48,908 nucleotides of DNA. It comes from Nitrospirales bacterium. GTDB taxonomy: Bacteria > Nitrospirota > Nitrospiria > Nitrospirales > UBA8639. The stretch lies in contig JAJDBQ010000021.1 in the NCBI GenBank assembly GCA_029261255.1, positions 1 to 48,908 on the forward strand, given 5' to 3'. A program made the translations under genes and the position numbers. The notes under the pieces were generated by a model. That model was not told the DNA's origin and searched no databases. It was given only the letters and a program-made list of their open reading frames with translations. Every line of letters starts with the position of its first letter. Position 1 is the stretch's first letter. Positions 27,773 to 36,011 of the stretch are shown here, piece after piece.

Positions 27773-28981
27773 TTACAGTCCGATCTGAAACCCGAGCATG
27801 TACCGCTCTTCACTATTCGTCGCGCTACTATTGGGACCAGGAAACCCATATACCCCCATTCCCTCGCCGCTCACTTTGTCGAATTCGGCGATCAGCCGTA
27901 TATTCGGCTGCACGTAGTAGGTGGCATTCAACGTAACTTGCGTGCCATTGGCGGTGGCAGGATTATTGGGACCTCCTGCCACAAATGCCGTATCTTGCAT
28001 TTCGAATCGACCATCAAGGAATAGTTTTTCCTGAACCACCTCGAGAATAGCTTCCACTAAATAGTTTCGGCGTTGCTGTCTGTTCACTCCCCCGATATCC
28101 CAATTATGAAAGTACCCAAGGATGAGTTCGAGGGGGCCATGCCAAAAATTGGCGGTGACATCGAGTTGCTGCCGATTTCGACCATCGATGACGGGAGAAG
28201 GATTGTCAGAATTATTTTTCGTATTGATATAGCGAATCCCAAAAACTTGGTCCGCAATGGTATAGGTCGTCCAGGCATAATAGCCCTGAAGGCGATTGTC
28301 TAGGTTGACGGTTGGCGTATTGGTACCGGGACTTCGCTCATCGTTGACGATTCCTCCGGCGTACCGCAGGCGGCTCCAGGCTCCATTCAACTCCACGCCC
28401 GTGACATTAAAGGTGATCGGGGAAAGGTACCGTTGAAAGGTGAGTCGCCGTTTCTGGGAAAGATAATAATTTTCATTCAGCATCATTCCTCCACGAAGGT
28501 TGAGGAGGCTCCCTGGTAACAGATCACTAAATTGGATCCAGGCTTGTTCCGTGCCAAATTCCTCACCATCGGCTACCTCTTGTGCAAACTCCAACAAGTA
28601 TCCCACTTTGGGCGCAACAGTACCGGCAACCATCAGCTCGACTTCTTCGAGCTCAAACGCACTTTTGGTACTTAGCCGTGCTTCAGTGACGGGATCGTCC
28701 GTATGGCTGATGCGCAATCGCCCTACGGCTAGTGCTGAAATCGGAAGGGTGTTCTGGTCCCAAATAAATTTGCCCTCTTCTCCGGGAAGGCGATACCCAC
28801 GCTGCTTATAGTCCTTCCCATAGGGATTGAGCCGAGGGAACGCGGAATGACATTCGTGACATGCCAAGCCATGCAGGCGGGAAAAAGATGGAACGGCTGA
28901 AGCGGGATTAGGTGGAATCAGAATGGCCAGGCTGACAAAAATCGTCGCAAGCGCCAGCATGGTGACCAGCAATTTTCTCAT
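27773..28981 (-). CDS. Cyc2-like outer-membrane cytochrome-porin
   Basis: 402 residues. It has a signal peptide (about 1-29, ending NPASA) and one haem-binding CHECH (residues 41-45) in the context LHGLACHECHSAFPRLNPYG, then KDYKQRGY. The rest, about 330 residues of alternating hydrophobic/polar segments with aromatic girdle residues and a terminal FQIGL, is expected to be a 16-strand-like beta-barrel. A monohaem N-terminus fused to a porin, with C-x-x-C-H-x-x-x-P-x-L-N-x-x-G-x-x-(F/Y)-K-x-x-G-Y, is the architecture of Cyc2, the outer-membrane Fe(II) oxidase. The length also fits. The substrate here is unknown. It is the last gene after Rieske, cytochrome b-c and cytochrome c on the same strand. 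The start has a suitable AAGGAGGG just upstream. Confidence 0.72.
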   Translation of the reverse strand: MRKLLVTMLALATIFVSLAILIPPNPASAVPSFSRLHGLACHECHSAFPRLNPYGKDYKQRGYRLPGEEGKFIWDQNTLPISALAVGRLRISHTDDPVTEARLSTKSAFELEEVELMVAGTVAPKVGYLLEFAQEVADGEEFGTEQAWIQFSDLLPGSLLNLRGGMMLNENYYLSQKRRLTFQRYLSPITFNVTGVELNGAWSRLRYAGGIVNDERSPGTNTPTVNLDNRLQGYYAWTTYTIADQVFGIRYINTKNNSDNPSPVIDGRNRQQLDVTANFWHGPLELILGYFHNWDIGGVNRQQRRNYLVEAILEVVQEKLFLDGRFEMQDTAFVAGGPNNPATANGTQVTLNATYYVQPNIRLIAEFDKVSGEGMGVYGFPGPNSSATNSEERYMLGFQIGL

Positions 28982-29075
28982 GGTACCCTCCTTAAATTCA
29001 AAACGGTTTCCCCAACTCTGCTAACATTGATGTTTGAGAGCAGCACGGCTTCCGCGACGAACAATCCATACGTTA

Positions 29076-29609
29076 TTACTTGGTTCGTTGAGCAAAGGTC
29101 CGCATGTAGGCGATCACTTGCCAACGCTCCTCTTCTGTGAGGTGCTTCGCATGGCCTCGCATCTTAGTCCGGCGCTTTCCCTCCGAAATTTCCCAAAACC
29201 AATGCGCATCAGAATCTTCGGCCTCTGCTGGATCGGAAAGATCGGGGGCGCCGCGGCCTTTTCGAGTGGGTTGGCCATCTAGTCCGTGGCACCCTGCGCA
29301 ATTGACGTCGGGATTTGCGCTACCCTCATAAATCGCATTCCCCGCGGCAAGCACCTTCGGTTCCGTCCGCCAACCCTTGGGCATCTGTTTGTCTTGGTAT
29401 TCAGAGGGAATTTCAACCGCGGGGTTTGAGCGTGCCGGTTCCTTTTCTGAGGCCCCAAAGACTGGGAGAACAAACCCTAGACTGATGAAAAATGCCCCCG
29501 CCAAAATTGGAGTAGCCAGGGAAACCCCAATCCCGCAATTCTGGAATCTTTTAAGAACAGCTCCCCCAGTTGGACAAGCCCCGTTGCGACTAAACTGTTG
29601 ACTGTTCAT
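29076..29609 (-). CDS. Monohaem cytochrome c, membrane-anchored
   Basis: 177 residues. A hydrophobic segment at about 28-52 (signal anchor or signal peptide) precedes a class I cytochrome c domain. It has CAGCH in the context NCAGCHGLDG, a methionine-ligand region TKMRGHAKHLTEEE and the C-terminal helix RWQVIAYMRTFA. It would carry electrons in the periplasm. It lies 42 bases downstream of the cytochrome b-c gene and 94 bases upstream of the cytochrome-porin gene, all on the same strand. It is a candidate shuttle between the bc-type complex and the outer membrane. Confidence 0.9.
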   Translation of the reverse strand: MNSQQFSRNGACPTGGAVLKRFQNCGIGVSLATPILAGAFFISLGFVLPVFGASEKEPARSNPAVEIPSEYQDKQMPKGWRTEPKVLAAGNAIYEGSANPDVNCAGCHGLDGQPTRKGRGAPDLSDPAEAEDSDAHWFWEISEGKRRTKMRGHAKHLTEEERWQVIAYMRTFAQRTK

Positions 29610-29651
29610 CTGAGCACTCCTCCCCCGTGATGATTACATGATGTCACTTCG

Positions 29652-30968
29652 TTACCGTTTCAGGGTCAACATGTAGTTGGTCAAATCATTCAACTCCTGG
29701 TCGTTGAGCCCGTATTCCGGCATGTCTGAATCAGGGACTACGGCTTGGGGATCCCTGAAGTGTTGGAACAGCCAGTTCCGGTTACGAGTATCCCCCACAT
29801 ACGAAAGATCTGGAGCAAAGGCCTCCCCTTCCCCATGAATGCGATGGCAACCCGCGCAATCAAGTTCCTGGTAGAGAGCTGTTCCACGAAGAACTGAAGG
29901 ATCGCTTGTTGGAAGGGAAGCCACTTCATAGAACGACAAACCTAAGAAGGTAACGACCACCAACAAAAAACCCGCGCCAGCCCCCATGACTATTGGGCGA
30001 GAAACCGGCCGTCTTCCTTGGCGCCGATCCAGCCAAGGGAGAGCGAACAAACCTAGGAAAAACAAAATAGGGAGCACCACCGTTCCCACAATTTCAAGCG
30101 GTCCTTCCAAATATTTGAGGAGCTGGTAATAGAAAAGAAAATACCATTCCGGAACCGGAGTAAAACTTGTATCGGAAGGATTAGCTGGATCAGACAGTGG
30201 TGCTGGAACCAACAAAGCCAGGCTGGCAATAAGCGCAAACACTACGCCAATAGCCACAGCATCCATGGCGACTTGTTTGGGCCAAAACGGTTCACGAGTG
30301 CGGGCTGCCCGTGCTTCATCCCATGGTCCAGCCGGACCTACTCGCCGCAATATGAAGAGATGCAGCACCACAAGAGTCATTAAAAGCCATGGAAGAAACA
30401 AGGTGTGGAGAGCAAAAAATCGAGTGAGAGTCATGGCACCAAGATTTTGGCCACCACGGATGACTCGGATCAGGACATCTCCAATCACAGGAAGCGTCCC
30501 AACCATGTTGATGCCGACTTGGGTAGCCCAATAGGCCCGCTGATCCCATGGAAGGAGGTATCCGCTGAATCCAAACGCTAATGTCAGGATCAGGAGCACG
30601 ACGCCAACCACCCACAACAGTTCACGAGGCTTTTTGTACGCACCGTACAAAAACACTTGCAGCATGTGCAGTCCAATGGCCACCATCATGCCACTGGCAC
30701 CCCAATGATGGAGGCCGCGGATGAATGAGCCAAATTCCACTTCATCCATGATGTACTGAATGCTCACATAGGCATGTTCCGTCGAAGGCGAGTAATAGAT
30801 TGATAGAAACATGCCGGTGACCATTTGGAGGAGAAAGAAAAACAACGTAATGCTGCCAAAAATGTAGATCCAGCTTGCTCCGCCTGGAATCGGCTCATCC
30901 AAAAGAGCCACTCGGATGGGAGAAAGATTCAGACGATTGTCAAGCCACTGAACGATGCGACGACTCAC
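29652..30968 (-). CDS. Cytochrome b fused to a C-terminal cytochrome c domain (bc complex)
   Basis: 438 residues with about eight membrane helices. Quinol-site motif PVPEWYFLFYYQLLKY carries PEWY. The b-haem ligands are visible as GLHHWGASGMMVAIGLHML and HTLFLPWLLMTLVVLH. The second pair is spaced by 14 residues, as in cytochrome b6 rather than mitochondrial-type b. At about 355-438 a cytochrome c domain follows with CAGCH and a DSDMPEYGLNDQEL methionine-ligand region. The fusion replaces a separate cytochrome c1. It couples (mena)quinol oxidation to cytochrome c reduction and proton translocation, or may run backwards to reduce quinone. It lies 21 bases after the Rieske gene. Confidence 0.94.
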   Translation of the reverse strand: MSRRIVQWLDNRLNLSPIRVALLDEPIPGGASWIYIFGSITLFFFLLQMVTGMFLSIYYSPSTEHAYVSIQYIMDEVEFGSFIRGLHHWGASGMMVAIGLHMLQVFLYGAYKKPRELLWVVGVVLLILTLAFGFSGYLLPWDQRAYWATQVGINMVGTLPVIGDVLIRVIRGGQNLGAMTLTRFFALHTLFLPWLLMTLVVLHLFILRRVGPAGPWDEARAARTREPFWPKQVAMDAVAIGVVFALIASLALLVPAPLSDPANPSDTSFTPVPEWYFLFYYQLLKYLEGPLEIVGTVVLPILFFLGLFALPWLDRRQGRRPVSRPIVMGAGAGFLLVVVTFLGLSFYEVASLPTSDPSVLRGTALYQELDCAGCHRIHGEGEAFAPDLSYVGDTRNRNWLFQHFRDPQAVVPDSDMPEYGLNDQELNDLTNYMLTLKR

Positions 30969-30989
30969 ACACCACCTCTTTCCTCAATT

Positions 30990-31553
30990 TTATAATTCGA
31001 TTTTTTTGGCGGTCCCGGCTTTAAATTCTTTGTAGATGACCAACACCCGTCCGTTTTCAATTTTTGCTGGGAGCGTATCCAAGGGACGAGGAGCAGGTCC
31101 CTCCAGAACTTTTCCATCCACGCTGAAGTAACTATTGTGGCAGGGGCAGTAAAATTGTTGCTGAGTCCCCTCCCACCGATAACCACAACCCAAATGCGTA
31201 CATAGAGGAGAAAAGACTGTCATCGCTCCTCTCTCATCTTTGACAACCCACACCGATTTCTTCGTCGTCGTCTTCTGCCATCCATCAGTGACGGAATGAA
31301 TGCAGTCCATTTCCTTGGGTGACGACGGGTCAAGGCCTTTTTCTGGTCCGACGTCATGCCAGCTCAGTTTCTGTCGTTTCAGGGCAGGTAGTATGGTGTA
31401 ACCTACAAGGGGGATTCCCATGACCAAGCCAATGGCCCCAGCAATGGCCGCGCTCACCCATCCAAGAAATGTTCGGCGCCCTTCGCCTTCAGAAGCATTC
31501 ATGAAATCTCCTTCATCAGATTCCTCTCCAGACCGATGGTTGGTCGGTTTCAT
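30990..31553 (-). CDS. Rieske [2Fe-2S] protein of the bc complex
   Basis: 187 residues. An N-terminal anchor follows a twin-Arg-like GRRTFLGW segment (about 25-55). The Rieske ligands are complete: CTHLGCGYRW (Cys and His) and CPCHNSYFS (Cys and His). It carries electrons from quinol to the cytochrome c domain of the adjacent cytochrome b-c protein. The start is ambiguous. ATG 31553 has AAAGGG five bases upstream and ATG 31502 has AAGGAG five bases upstream. The longer form is given, but the shorter one places the twin-Arg segment nearer the N-terminus. Confidence 0.95.
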   Translation of the reverse strand: MKPTNHRSGEESDEGDFMNASEGEGRRTFLGWVSAAIAGAIGLVMGIPLVGYTILPALKRQKLSWHDVGPEKGLDPSSPKEMDCIHSVTDGWQKTTTKKSVWVVKDERGAMTVFSPLCTHLGCGYRWEGTQQQFYCPCHNSYFSVDGKVLEGPAPRPLDTLPAKIENGRVLVIYKEFKAGTAKKIEL

Positions 31554-31622
31554 ACATTCCCTTTTGTCCTTCCTGTGAGCCGCATCTGAGCTTTTTCAAC
31601 GATACCCCGCTGGCGGCCCAGG

Positions 31623-31838
31623 CTACTTTTCGGTTTCAACTTTTAGAACTTCTCGCTCTGCTTGGAGCCAGTGATCAAAGTCATGCCCATGGCAACAGTC
31701 CTCTTGCTCATACAGTTCATAGGCCCGATGGGCGATGCAGGCTTGACGATCATCGCCTTCTGGTGTTTCCTGACTACTAAGGTTTGCGTCTGATTCTTCC
31801 ACGTCGCGATGTTTCTTTTTTAAGAGTTCTTGCTTCAT
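31623..31838 (-). CDS. DUF2934-family small protein
   Basis: 71 residues, soluble, Lys/Glu rich. The C-terminal half, HRAYELYEQEDCCHGHDFDH then WLQAEREVL, is the DUF2934 pattern. In that family a pair of helices is joined by a Gly-His-containing loop (here CCHGHD). Members are common beside glucan and stress genes in Nitrospira and Proteobacteria, but have no proven function. The start ATG 31838 has AAGGAGGAG upstream. The frame extends further to 31907 but would overlap the preceding gene. The Cys-Cys-His-Gly-His run may bind a metal. Confidence 0.78.
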   Translation of the reverse strand: MKQELLKKKHRDVEESDANLSSQETPEGDDRQACIAHRAYELYEQEDCCHGHDFDHWLQAEREVLKVETEK

Positions 31839-31875
31839 GATGATGCTCCTCCTTATTTTTAAGTTTGCTGACTTT

Positions 31876-32880
31876 CTAAACTGAAACGTGCTTCTTAACG
31901 GAAACACAGGTGTTCCGGACTTTTACTCTACTTGCATCTACGGCTGACAGACCTGAAAGGAGGCTCAAAGGGAACGCGGGTTGCTTGCCGATCTTCAGCA
32001 GCGTCTCGACAATTCGTTCCGGCTTGCCCCAGTCACTCCAAAGAACGCCATTCAGTTGAATCATGGCTACGTGTTCTGGAACCCGCTGAAGCAACCCTGA
32101 GGAAAAGTTTCTCTCGGGCATGACCCGATAGATGGCATCTAAAACCTTGCCTTCTTCCGTGCTTCCGATCGCCCCACACAGCCGGTCAAAAAGCGGCATC
32201 ATCTCAGGAAAACATAGCCAGCCTAGCTCCCACAGTTTTGGTAACTTGGCAGCCAAAATGAGGGTATTCCATACGGCTCCAGAATTCATCGCTCGACTGG
32301 CCTGAACGAAATCCGGTTTTTCCAGAAATGCCTGTATCGCCCGCACGTGGCAAGAGGTAGACTGATTGAGGGTGGGCCCTGGTTGAATCCACCCATATTC
32401 CAACTCAAGGCGATCCGGTTGTACCCCAAGCAGGACCAGACGCCAGGGTTGTGTCTCTGCCGTCTGCACTGCACACTGCACCACTTCCAAAAATCGGTCT
32501 TCCGGAAATACAAAGTGATCGGATGGGTACAAGACTACTGTCGCGTCCGGATCGCGCGCGCGGATGTACGCGAGAGGAAGAAATATTCCAGTCGCGGTGT
32601 CCCGGTTCTGTGGTTGCCGTAGGACTTTGATCCCCGGAACTCCGTCAAACTGAGTCCAAGGTTCACTCCCATGACCATGAGCCACCACGGTCACCATGCG
32701 TTCGGGAGTGGTGAGTTTGGCTGCCCGGTGGAGGGTATGCTGAAACATGGACCGGGTTCCCACAAATGTACAATACTGTTTAGGCCTGTGCCGTCCCAAC
32801 CAGGATTGCACCAATGGCCTTACGCGCTCTCCTTCCCCTCCCGCTAGAACAATTGCCCAAGGTTTATTTGGAGTATTCAT
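31876..32880 (-). CDS. Sugar-phosphate nucleotidyltransferase (mannose-1-phosphate guanylyltransferase-like)
   Basis: 334 residues. N-terminal nucleotide-binding signature WAIVLAGGEGERVRPL followed by HRPKQYC is the G-x-G-x-R-x-x-P-x-x-x-x-x-x-K-Q pattern of the GMPP family. The acid motif YPSDHFVFP, EKPD and NSGAVWNTLI are also present. It likely transfers a nucleotide to mannose or glucose 1-phosphate for envelope polysaccharide. It has no C-terminal isomerase domain. ATG 32880 has GGGAGGG upstream and is preferred to the frame start at 32946. The gene starts 63 bases after the sigma-factor gene and lies downstream of the promoter-like element at 32940-32981. Confidence 0.85.
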   Translation of the reverse strand: MNTPNKPWAIVLAGGEGERVRPLVQSWLGRHRPKQYCTFVGTRSMFQHTLHRAAKLTTPERMVTVVAHGHGSEPWTQFDGVPGIKVLRQPQNRDTATGIFLPLAYIRARDPDATVVLYPSDHFVFPEDRFLEVVQCAVQTAETQPWRLVLLGVQPDRLELEYGWIQPGPTLNQSTSCHVRAIQAFLEKPDFVQASRAMNSGAVWNTLILAAKLPKLWELGWLCFPEMMPLFDRLCGAIGSTEEGKVLDAIYRVMPERNFSSGLLQRVPEHVAMIQLNGVLWSDWGKPERIVETLLKIGKQPAFPLSLLSGLSAVDASRVKVRNTCVSVKKHVSV

Positions 32881-32939
32881 CACATCCCTCCCTGTTCCAC
32901 AATACAATCCGTGTTCATGAAGGCCCGTTTCATAAATTT

Positions 32940-32981
32940 CAATCATATATAAGACGTTAAAGGTCTCACCGCATTACAGTT
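32940..32981 (-). promoter_or_regulatory. ECF-type promoter element, copy 1
   Basis: On the minus strand this reads AACTGTAATG, 17 bases (including the CG after it), then CGTCTTA and TATGATTG. It is 33/42 identical, with identical spacing and no gaps, to a second copy at 42329-42370. The conserved blocks look like -35 (TGTAATG) and -10 (CGTCTTA) boxes of an ECF promoter. It overlaps the last codons of sigma-factor gene 1 and points at the nucleotidyltransferase gene (start 32880). Confidence 0.65.
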
Positions 32982-33593
32982 GGTGTGATTTCGACTGATG
33001 CCGTGCACCTCATCTCCTCCAATACAATCGCACTCCATGAATCCCTGTTCATGACAGCAAGCCTGGCATGAGTCCAGGAGTGCATCCTTAAGAGCCCGCC
33101 TCGCCCGATGCAAACGCACTCGTACGAGGTTGCTCGTAACGCCCAAATCCCTTGCGACTTTTTCGCGTGATTCTCCACGCAGATCGATCCGCTCCAGCAT
33201 GCGAAAATACCGGGGCTGGAGCGTCGGCAAAACCTTTATAAAACAGGCGCAAATTTTCTCTGGATCATTCTCCTTGGTACCACCCTGTTCGGTCTGAAAT
33301 TGGGTGTATGCTGACTCGTCACGTTGGCGTCGGTTTTCACTTCGAAAAAAATCGGCCCACGTGCTATGGAGAATCCGATAGAGCCACGCGACGACCCTTT
33401 CTGGATTTCTTAGGGTGGCGCTATTGGTGAGGGCACGAAGACAGAATTGCTGAAAGATGTCTTCGACAAACTCCAAGCTCCCTTCCCGTCGGTGGAGAAA
33501 AGACAGAAACTGTTTGCGATTCTGAATCAGGGCCGCTTCCACAAGGGCCTTTCTTTCTTTCAATCCGCTATCGATAATCGATGTTCCGTTCAT
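32943..33593 (-). CDS. ECF sigma factor with Cys-rich tail (CorE-like), copy 1
   Basis: 216 residues. Sigma2 region at about 40-90 (DIFQQFCLRAL, VVAWLYRILHSTWADFFRSE) and sigma4 at about 120-172 (LPTLQPRYFRMLERIDLRGE, NLVRVRLHRARRALKDALL). After sigma4 comes a Cys cluster, SCQACCHEQGFMECDC (Cys 176, 179, 180, 188, 190). There is a second CxC (ICACF) in the linker between the domains. A C-terminal Cys-rich domain plus a linker CxC is the layout of CorE-type factors, which are switched directly by copper or other metals and need no anti-sigma factor. No anti-sigma gene is seen here. A paralogue is at 42390. The Shine-Dalgarno is weak. Confidence 0.85.
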   Translation of the reverse strand: MNGTSIIDSGLKERKALVEAALIQNRKQFLSFLHRREGSLEFVEDIFQQFCLRALTNSATLRNPERVVAWLYRILHSTWADFFRSENRRQRDESAYTQFQTEQGGTKENDPEKICACFIKVLPTLQPRYFRMLERIDLRGESREKVARDLGVTSNLVRVRLHRARRALKDALLDSCQACCHEQGFMECDCIGGDEVHGISRNHTNCNAVRPLTSYI

Positions 33594-33634
33594 GGTATGC
33601 CTCGCTCGTTTAGTGGCTATTTTTTCGGTATGCC
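33594..33634 (-). repeat. Direct repeat upstream of sigma-factor gene 1
   Basis: The octamer GGTATGCC (plus strand) occurs at 33594-33601 and 33627-33634, 33 bases apart, roughly three helical turns. The first copy abuts the sigma-factor start codon. It may be a regulator site, but a chance repeat is possible. Confidence 0.35.
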
Positions 33635-33794
33635 AAATTTTTTAAACCAATGCACCATTCTTCCATGGGTAAACCTTGGGATGAGTCTATTCTCATGTCC
33701 GGCCCCCTACATTGGGTGAATACATACACCGCAGCTATGAACCCAGAAAGAAATCGCACTTCTGGATTCTTAGGCAGCTAGGCTGTCAAGAAAC

Positions 33795-34160
33795 TCAATT
33801 TAGAAAGGCAGAGAAGCGAAGGAACAGAAGAGGATAGGAGGAAGGTGTGAGCGCACACGCTTTGAAAAAACTTTGGAAAAGACGAGATGGGAACACGTCA
33901 GACCAAATGTCGAGGCTTTCCAGCAATTCAACCTGAAGGAGGTTAACGGGTAGTGGTTTGGACTCGTTTTCAGCGTTTTTGAACTGATCCGGACAATCAC
34001 CCTTTTGGGATGACGAATGATGGGGGGTTGGTTGAGAATGGTGTGTATCGGTTGCAGAAGCTGGCATTGGGCAAAACAGGCCCCCTACTCCACAGACCAA
34101 AAGGGTAAAGAGTGAAAAATACGTAAGAACTAATTTAATCTGTCTCGTTTGAGGATTCAT
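33795..34160 (-). CDS. Small secreted His-rich protein (DUF2946-like), unknown function
   Basis: 121 residues. A signal peptide (about 1-37, ending MPASA) is followed by a His/Ser/Cys-containing linker (DTHHSQPTPHHSSSQKGDC). After it comes a hydrophobic C-terminal region ending SSYPLLFLRFSAFLN. Short secreted proteins with a His/Cys linker and such a tail often precede copper-efflux genes, but sequence similarity cannot be proved by eye. It lies about 200 bases upstream of sigma-factor gene 1 on the same strand. It may bind metal in the periplasm; this is inference. Confidence 0.55.
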   Translation of the reverse strand: MNPQTRQIKLVLTYFSLFTLLVCGVGGLFCPMPASATDTHHSQPTPHHSSSQKGDCPDQFKNAENESKPLPVNLLQVELLESLDIWSDVFPSRLFQSFFKACALTPSSYPLLFLRFSAFLN

Positions 34161-34477
34161 AGGAATTTTCTACATCGGTGATACATTTTAGATTTATTCG
34201 GAATACGAACTCCCCATTCATAATTAAGCAAGTCAAAGACCATTATTTAAAAACCTAAAAAAACAGATACTTGGTCATTTGAGTCATTTCGAATAACCAT
34301 AAGCTATGTGGCATTTCTCCCCAATGAAAAAATCCGACATGCCCCTAATTGCGACACATGATTTGGTTTTACCCTATTTCCATGGACAGGGTAATAAAGA
34401 CTCATGTGTTCTCCTTTGGCAAACACGGCTGTCTCGAATGGAACAAAAGGCCAATGAACCTAAATCCACAGATGCGG
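34161..34477. other. Intergenic region, no gene recognised
   Basis: The first 160 bases (34161-34320) are clearly AT-rich and would be a natural place for the promoter of the minus-strand secreted-protein gene. No confident -35/-10 pair or ECF-like element was found. Two overlapping plus-strand open frames (from 34306 and 34349) run into the antisense of the HD-GYP gene and show no family features. Confidence 0.4.
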
Positions 34478-35818
34478 CTAACGCATCAATGCGGCCGTAT
34501 CTCGTCGAAAGTAACGTTGTATGATGCGCCCGAGTTCCCCACGTGCGTCGTCGCTTTTCAAGCCACCGAATTGGTCATACACCTCTCGCGCGATCTCGGT
34601 GAACAAGTCCAGCAAGCGCGGGTCAAAGTGCTCTCCGCGTCCCTTTTCCAAAATCTCCATGGTGTCGTCGAATGAGATCGGTTCTTTGTATGGCCGCCAT
34701 GATGTCAAGGCATCGAACACATCCGCGATAGCGAAAATCCGTGCGTTAAGCGGTATGGCGTCTCTGGCCAGACCGCCAGGGTATCCGCTGCCATCGTACT
34801 TCTCGTGGTGCGCGCCGACGACATCCTGAGCTTCGGCCAGCCAGTCCGCTCGGCCGGTTATGTCGAGCCCGTGCTGCACGTGAGTTTTCATAATCTCAAA
34901 CTCTGCCTCGTCCAGACGCTCTGGCTTAAGCAGCACATTGTCACGAATACCGAGTTTGCCGACATCGTGCAGCAGGGCACCCTTGATTAGTGCCTGAATT
35001 TGCGCGTCGTCAAGGCCGACCACCTCGGCCAGACGGATCGAATACACCGTCACACGGTAATTATGTGTATCGGTGTCGCAGTCGCGTTTCGCAATGGCCC
35101 CGCCAAGTACCTGGATAGTCTCCAGGTTCGCATCGAGTAGGCGGTCGGTCAGTCCGCTTAGACGGCCGAGCAGCTGCGAGACGACTGGGTACAGTATCAA
35201 ACCGGTGACCAGAATCCCTGTAAACACGTGCAAGACCGCGCGCCAGATGTTCGCTTGTAATCGTGCCTGCTCAGTAGCGGATAGTGCAAAAATGCCATCA
35301 AACCATGCGCGAATCTCTCCGTGCTTGTTGGTTAACGCAATCTGTAGGGCAACGTACGAACGACTTCCGAGGCGCGTCCTAACGACAAAGTGGTCGTCTG
35401 ATTCGGGCGGCCGAAAGTCGGCCGCGTCCACCGCTTGGCGGATCTTCTCAAGGTTTATGAAGCTGGTATCTTCCAGTTGAGCAAGCTCGAGACCATCGGC
35501 GTCGTGCACTCGCGCGTAGACAAACCGTCCCTGCTCAAGCACCTGTTCACCGTTTCCAGCCATGAATGCATCCAGTGAATCTTGCAGTGCTCCTAGCTTG
35601 AGCAAGCCGAAACGATCGAGTTGGCCGCGGACGGTGACATTCCAGTGGGCGGCTGTCGCGCGAGCCAGAGCGACAACGCCTTCTTCCATTCGTTGGCGTT
35701 CCGTGACCGCGGTGATTCCGGCGAAAACAGCTCCGAGCAGAATCGCCGTCATGCCGACACGCAACGCGATAGAGCGGCGAACAGAACTGCGGAAATTACC
35801 GGGATTCATGGTCATCAA
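34478..35818 (-). CDS. Membrane HD-GYP domain protein (cyclic-di-GMP phosphodiesterase)
   Basis: 446 residues. A membrane helix at about 20-40, a periplasmic sensor-like region to about 195, a second helix (FTGILVTGLILYPVVSQLL, about 200-220) and a C-terminal HD-GYP domain. The catalytic motifs are HDVGKLGI (HD) and HHEKYDGSGYPGGL (GYP). This would hydrolyse cyclic di-GMP in response to a periplasmic signal. The gene seems richer in G+C than its AT-rich flanks and its codons (GCC, GTC, CTG-like choices) differ from neighbours. It also stands alone, so recent acquisition is possible. The start is taken as the track limit; an internal ATG five codons later is also possible. Confidence 0.93.
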   Translation of the reverse strand: MMTMNPGNFRSSVRRSIALRVGMTAILLGAVFAGITAVTERQRMEEGVVALARATAAHWNVTVRGQLDRFGLLKLGALQDSLDAFMAGNGEQVLEQGRFVYARVHDADGLELAQLEDTSFINLEKIRQAVDAADFRPPESDDHFVVRTRLGSRSYVALQIALTNKHGEIRAWFDGIFALSATEQARLQANIWRAVLHVFTGILVTGLILYPVVSQLLGRLSGLTDRLLDANLETIQVLGGAIAKRDCDTDTHNYRVTVYSIRLAEVVGLDDAQIQALIKGALLHDVGKLGIRDNVLLKPERLDEAEFEIMKTHVQHGLDITGRADWLAEAQDVVGAHHEKYDGSGYPGGLARDAIPLNARIFAIADVFDALTSWRPYKEPISFDDTMEILEKGRGEHFDPRLLDLFTEIAREVYDQFGGLKSDDARGELGRIIQRYFRRDTAALMR

Positions 35819-36011
35819 GCTTACATCGCTGACTGGCAGCTATCGTCAATAGCTTTCCGTATCAAAAGGTTATAGAAATTTCGATTCCAAAGGCAGGATT
35901 CAATTGGGCATTCGTCGAGTAAGGCAAATGCTTATTCGATTCTCGTCTGAACCTCAAGCCAGTGTAGTCCCGGTGAGCCATTATTTTTTTCAATAATCTT
36001 GCGCTTCCTTA

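Noticed and set aside
27773..28981. Naming the cytochrome-porin outright as an iron oxidase
   Set aside because: The layout is Cyc2-like, but similar proteins occur in organisms not known to oxidise iron, and the substrate cannot be read from sequence.
35980..35997. AT-only hairpin with a T-run near 35985, a possible terminator of the reductase module
   Set aside because: The six-base stem has no G-C pairs and the T-run is in the loop rather than after the stem on the transcribed strand.
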